Origin: Providencia huaxiensis
GTDB lineage: Bacteria > Pseudomonadota > Gammaproteobacteria > Enterobacterales > Enterobacteriaceae
Reading direction: 5' to 3'
DNA: 64,000 nucleotides
NCBI RefSeq assembly: GCF_002843235.3
Contig: NZ_CP031123.2
Span: 1,674,001 to 1,738,000, forward strand
Positions 60,971 through 64,000 of this stretch are shown here, piece by piece. Each line of letters opens with the position of its first letter. Position 1 is the first letter of the stretch. Below the pieces are notes generated by a model. It saw only the letters and a program-made list of their open reading frames with translations. It was not told the origin of the DNA and ran no database searches. Made by a program: the position numbers and the translations under genes.

Positions 60971-61198
60971 TCAGTTACTTGTCACCAGCCGGATAGTGTC
61001 CAACGCCTGCTCGAAGTCCTCCGGCGTCGCTCGGCCAGTTTCAGCCTGGTAGTAAAGGATCGTAAACATATTGGCGACCGCTTCTGCGACAGACGAAATC
61101 TGCTGAGCGGTTTCCTGATCAATGAATTCTAGGGAGGCCAGCTTGATTGCTGCCTGATGAATTGCGTGCTGAACTTCGATATTATGTGTGATTGCCAT
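60971..61198 (-). CDS. Small hypothetical protein of the conjugation operon (75 aa)
   Basis: 75 aa, soluble and helical: TNEVQHAIHQAAIKLASLE-like start (MAITHNIEVQHAIHQA), SSVAEAVANMFTILYYQAE and EDFEQALDTIRLVTSN. No TM or signal. Unrecognised. Last gene of the trb-like operon, 72 bp after the 84-aa gene, GC-richer than the retron genes beside it. Confidence 0.65.
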   Translation of the reverse strand: MAITHNIEVQHAIHQAAIKLASLEFIDQETAQQISSVAEAVANMFTILYYQAETGRATPEDFEQALDTIRLVTSN

Positions 61199-61270
61199 GC
61201 GTCACCTCTCTGACAGGTGGTATGTGAAAATTCGTGCCGGTGCACCATCACCGGCCCGTGTACTTTCGTT

Positions 61271-61525
61271 CTACTTGCGTCGGCCAAACGGCCAGCGTCT
61301 CATTTTGTCGATTTGATCGACCGATCTCGTCATGTCCTTGTAAGCACGTCCGGCCAACCTGTTTTGGAATACCTCCATTTTGTCGGCAATGTCTTTCATC
61401 TTCGGGCCGTGTCCGGTGCTGTGCAGCCACTGCCCCAAAAAATAGAAGGCCAGCATCACAATGAACATCCCTGCGAAGAAACCAAATACCTCCGCAAGGT
61501 TTTGAGGTGGAAAGCTAAACTCCAT
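61271..61525 (-). CDS. Small single-TM protein of the conjugation operon (84 aa)
   Basis: 84 aa with one TM helix (about 11-33, FGFFAGMFIVMLAFYFLGQ) and a basic cytoplasmic tail (KMKDIADKMEVFQNRLAGRA, RRWPFGRRK). No lipobox. Unrecognised. Follows the 95-aa gene by 20 bp, in the trb-like operon; a membrane accessory of the mating apparatus is inferred. Confidence 0.65.
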   Translation of the reverse strand: MEFSFPPQNLAEVFGFFAGMFIVMLAFYFLGQWLHSTGHGPKMKDIADKMEVFQNRLAGRAYKDMTRSVDQIDKMRRWPFGRRK

Positions 61526-61545
61526 AATCAGTAATCCTTATCTAG

Positions 61546-61833
61546 TTAGGCCATACGACTCTTTTTAACAAAACTGGCAACCTCTTCGTTGCGCTCCTGC
61601 TGGCGTTCCTGGGCATACGACACGTAGTCCTCAACATCGAAGGTGTGCTTTTCCGGGTCACGCTCTTGCCATTCTGCGTGCGCTTGGCGGGCTTCTTTTT
61701 GGTCCTCACTGGATAGGCCATCAAAGCCGCCTGTTTGATTCATCCAGCCAGTACCCACACCGCCCAAGCTATCGTTGTCAAATGCAGGGGAAGCGTCGTC
61801 AGTCGCCCTCCTGGTCATCGCTATCCCCGTCAT
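61546..61833 (-). CDS. Small hypothetical protein overlapping trbL (95 aa)
   Basis: 95 aa (ATG 61833), or 90 aa from ATG 61818. Either start overlaps the 3' end of trbL (stop at 61799-61801) by 20-35 bp, so translation is coupled. Hydrophilic: DNDSLGGVGTGWMNQTGG, then EDQKEARQAHAEWQERDPE and a C-terminal KKSR. Position after trbL would be trbM in RP4, but the sequence and size do not suggest TrbM. Confidence 0.65.
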   Translation of the reverse strand: MTGIAMTRRATDDASPAFDNDSLGGVGTGWMNQTGGFDGLSSEDQKEARQAHAEWQERDPEKHTFDVEDYVSYAQERQQERNEEVASFVKKSRMA

Positions 61834-63091
61834 CTTTCGTGCTGTTTCGGATCGAGCTAGCTAGACGGCCTCCAGCAGTGCCGCTGATTCTATCCCCGGC
61901 CATATCCCCCATTCCCTTCATCAAATTCGCACCGGTATCCGCTGCAATACGCCCCGCTTTTACAGCGCTACCTTTAAAACCACCAGAGGATTGGCCACCG
62001 CTAGAAGATTGGCCGGAAGCTTGGGAGAAGGAGCCAGCCTCATCAGAATCGCCACTGCCACTGATTGCTCCGCCAAGGCTCGACATAACGTCAGTATTGT
62101 TCGCTACGTTCTCACCTGCTTTTGCAAATGCAGCCTGAATAGCAGACGCACCGCCGGCAGTAGCCATTGCTGCACCGGCAGCCATACCGCCAGTGGCAAC
62201 AGCCGCTCCGGCCATCGCTCCGGCACTGATACTGCCAGCACCTGCCGCCGCGCCGCCTCCAGGAACCAGGCTGGCGACCACATTGGGAACCGAGTGAATG
62301 AGCATCACAAGAACCAGTGAAACGACAAAGATCACCAGCAGTTCACGCATAGGGGCATCATTAGATAGATCGGCATAGAAACCGTCCATGATCGACATGG
62401 CAATACCAATGAGCAACGTCATTGTCATCAACTTCAAAGCAACGCCCAATACGCTTTTGAAGTAGTTGATTGCTATATCTGAAGTCCAACGCGAACCACC
62501 AAACCCCAGCACGAAGACACCGGCATAGATCAATATCCAAGCCGTCACCAAGGCCAACAACACATTGGCCGCCACTACCGCCATACAGGCCAAAATTGCC
62601 AGCGTGATTAAGAAGATAGACAAGTTATCTATCGGGCTTGTGATGCTGTAGGACTCACCAGCTTTCACAATAATGTCGAACGCAATACTAATAGGCTCTG
62701 ACGGGGTTAGGTCTCTCGAAAGGCCACCGGCTTGAGCACCGATCATTCTCAATGAGTCGATGATTGACGTCGCAAAGTCTGGGCCGTTTCTGAGCAACCA
62801 AAGAAAGAAACCAAACGTCAGGATGAAGCGGACGAACTCGGCAAAAAACTCCCTTATATCCGCTTGTTTAAGGATTAAGGTCCCGCCAGTCCAAACAAGG
62901 GATATCGTACCCAGCGTCCAGAATAGCCAGGCGGCATAGTTTGTAATTACCGTGCCCCAAGTAGCACTGGCCGTCATGAAACGCACGGCCACTTCATCCA
63001 AGACACCATTAGGATCAATGGCCGCTGACGCAGTTTGCGAAGTCAGTAAAACTGCCAGGAGCATCACAAGTCGAATGAATATCTTGTTCAT
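61799..63091 (-). CDS. trbL: Conjugal transfer protein TrbL (VirB6-like)
   Basis: 430 aa, shorter than RP4 TrbL (528). Signal-like N-terminus (TSQTASA), then about six TM helices over residues 35-270 and a long Gly/Ala/Ser-rich C-terminal half (GGGAAAGAGSISAGAMAGAA, SSGGQSSGG). Inner-membrane core of a type IV secretion channel, VirB6 counterpart. Start ATG 63091 has AAGGGG nine bases upstream, encoded inside the trbK tail. GC content is clearly above the Providencia average. Confidence 0.88.
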   Translation of the reverse strand: MNKIFIRLVMLLAVLLTSQTASAAIDPNGVLDEVAVRFMTASATWGTVITNYAAWLFWTLGTISLVWTGGTLILKQADIREFFAEFVRFILTFGFFLWLLRNGPDFATSIIDSLRMIGAQAGGLSRDLTPSEPISIAFDIIVKAGESYSITSPIDNLSIFLITLAILACMAVVAANVLLALVTAWILIYAGVFVLGFGGSRWTSDIAINYFKSVLGVALKLMTMTLLIGIAMSIMDGFYADLSNDAPMRELLVIFVVSLVLVMLIHSVPNVVASLVPGGGAAAGAGSISAGAMAGAAVATGGMAAGAAMATAGGASAIQAAFAKAGENVANNTDVMSSLGGAISGSGDSDEAGSFSQASGQSSSGGQSSGGFKGSAVKAGRIAADTGANLMKGMGDMAGDRISGTAGGRLASSIRNSTKDDGDSDDQEGD

Positions 63092-63093
63092 GG

Positions 63094-63291
63094 TTAGAAC
63101 CCCTTGTTCTTGGAGCGATCAGTGGGTTCGCCCATATCCCAAAGACAGTTCCCTTCTTCCCTCTGCTCTTTCGTCAGGTTTGGGTTGTCACAGTCGATCG
63201 TTGCAGGCTTGGGCCCGTCATCTTCACCGCATCCCACCAGAACGAAGGAGACCAACGCACTAACGATAAAAGTTCGTGTGATATTTTTCAT
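63094..63291 (-). CDS. trbK: TrbK-like entry-exclusion lipoprotein
   Basis: 65 aa. Signal with lipobox VLVGC (C21), mature part GEDDGPKPATIDCDNPNLTK with a second cysteine pair (DC.NP, NCLWD). Position between trbJ and trbL and size match RP4 TrbK, the lipoprotein that blocks redundant conjugative entry. Its tail MGEPTDRSKNKGF nearly repeats the trbJ tail; the AAGGGG inside it serves trbL. ATG 63291 has AAGGGG nine bases upstream. Confidence 0.8.
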   Translation of the reverse strand: MKNITRTFIVSALVSFVLVGCGEDDGPKPATIDCDNPNLTKEQREEGNCLWDMGEPTDRSKNKGF

Positions 63292-63293
63292 AA

Positions 63294-64000
63294 TTAAAAC
63301 CCCTTGTTTTCCGAACGGTCGGTTGGCTCGCCCATATCAAACAACCTTTCACGGGACGCTTGATATTGAGCTTCGCGGTCAGCATCCGCCTGCATTCGAG
63401 TGCCAACAGCATTCTGCTGAGCGATCAGCAGGCTGCGGATTTGCAGGAGCTGGTTGGCCTGGTTGCTAGCAAGCTGGTTAGCGTAGCCAATGGCCGCCAA
63501 TTGGCCGTCCGCGCTCTGAGCACCAGATTGCAGGCGATTAAGCTGACGGGCATCGGCTTCCAAGTTATCTTGCTGCTGTTCCAGACTCCTAAACAGTGCG
63601 TCGTTGGCCTTTTTCTGCGATTCAGACGCAAGGCGTCGGTTCTCGGTCATTGCGGCCCGTTCTGCATCGCTGCACCCCGCCGCCGAGAAACAAGGAGAGC
63701 TGCGGTAATAGGCCACGTCCTGGAACTTGCCTAAGTAAGCATCGAGGCTGCCAAGCTGGTTCTGGTAATAGGCGAGCGTGTTGGTCGCCTGGTTCAGATC
63801 GTTGATGGTGCGCTGCGCCTGGTCCCAAATATAAGAAGCCGGGGCCATCGAGTTTTGCAGCATATTTTCGTACTGCTGCAACTGGGTTTGATACTGCTGA
63901 ATTTGTTTAGCAGTCTGTGTAACAGCTTCCATTGCCGACATGATGTTCTGAACTAGATTCGTACCATCAGCAACCGGAATCCCCGCATATACAGGATTAG
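63294..64000 (-). CDS. trbJ: Conjugal transfer protein TrbJ (VirB5-like), partial
   Basis: Open through the right window edge. Seen C-terminal 235 residues: NPVYAGIPVADGTNLVQNIM before the apparent MSAMEAV methionine shows that this methionine is internal, not the start. Glutamine-rich coiled coil (QTAKQIQQYQTQLQQYENML, QSQKKANDALFRSLEQQQDNLE). Two cysteines in SSPCFSAAGCSD. TrbJ/VirB5 is a minor pilus component. Tail ends FDMGEPTDRSENKGF, duplicated in trbK. Confidence 0.85.
   Translation of the reverse strand, partial: NPVYAGIPVADGTNLVQNIMSAMEAVTQTAKQIQQYQTQLQQYENMLQNSMAPASYIWDQAQRTINDLNQATNTLAYYQNQLGSLDAYLGKFQDVAYYRSSPCFSAAGCSDAERAAMTENRRLASESQKKANDALFRSLEQQQDNLEADARQLNRLQSGAQSADGQLAAIGYANQLASNQANQLLQIRSLLIAQQNAVGTRMQADADREAQYQASRERLFDMGEPTDRSENKGF

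Noticed and set aside
61217..61534. Cys/Arg-rich plus-strand ORFs opposite the 84-aa gene
   Set aside because: Frames open because of high GC; the minus-strand gene has a clean TM helix and operon spacing.
63360..63734. 124-codon plus-strand ORF
   Set aside because: Antisense to trbJ, which continues as a typical glutamine-rich TrbJ protein.
63939..63941. ATG 63941 as the trbJ start
   Set aside because: Codons upstream remain open with TrbJ-like sequence to the window edge; the methionine is internal.

Overview
The window is an AT-rich gammaproteobacterial chromosome segment. Gene content and order follow the E. coli 39-41 min region block by block: xthA-topB-selD-ydjA-sppA-ansA-pncA; yeaC-msrB-gapA-yeaD; mipA; dadA-dadX; fadR-nhaB-dsbB; htpX-prc-proQ-msrC-letA-letB-yebV-sdsR-yebY-copD-copC; ftnA; holE-yebF-yoaH-pabB-nudL-sdaA-manXYZ-yobD-mntP-rlmA. 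Low GC, a secreted lysine/alanine-repeat protein and a lipoprotein amino-acid racemase fit Morganellaceae, most likely Providencia. Genus is inferred from memory of related genomes, not from a search.

Layout. 1-380: the purU 3' end and tRNA-Tyr. 382-18470: housekeeping genes for DNA repair and topology, selenophosphate synthesis, signal-peptide clearance, asparagine and NAD salvage, glycolysis (gapA with an upstream CRP-type site), and D-alanine catabolism. 18690-29400: membrane and redox functions (NhaB, DsbB, a YdeP-type molybdoenzyme, SMR and SotB exporters, an AGCS amino-acid symporter with a CRP-type site, HtpX). 29800-42230: envelope quality control and lipid transport (Prc, ProQ, a six-MCE-domain LetB), the sRNA SdsR, copper proteins, ferritin and YoaH (59 aa). 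42350-51640: PabB, NudL, SdaA, the mannose PTS and the MntP manganese exporter with its yybP-ykoY riboswitch. 51770-56865: a GNAT enzyme, a PHP phosphatase, a lipoprotein racemase divergent from a porin, and a BtuE peroxidase.

From about 56985 to the window end the DNA looks like a mobile island. It begins at a 12-bp sequence identical to what I recall as the guaA 3' end, a known island attachment target. It carries a small unknown gene and then a complete Retron-Septu defence operon on the minus strand: ncRNA, reverse transcriptase, PtuA-like ATPase, PtuB-like HNH nuclease. Next comes the distal end of a GC-richer Trb (RP4-type) conjugation operon, trbJ-trbK-trbL plus three small genes; it runs off the right edge, so integrase, relaxase and the other island end are not visible.

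The most notable points are the retron. Its ncRNA can be read directly: a1/a2 pairing, two msr hairpins, and a perfect 21-bp msd stem with self-palindromic arms. A strong intrinsic terminator lies between the ncRNA and the RT gene. Also notable are the duplicated C-terminal tails of TrbJ and TrbK, whose last codons double as ribosome-binding sites. No transposase, CRISPR array or rRNA gene was seen.
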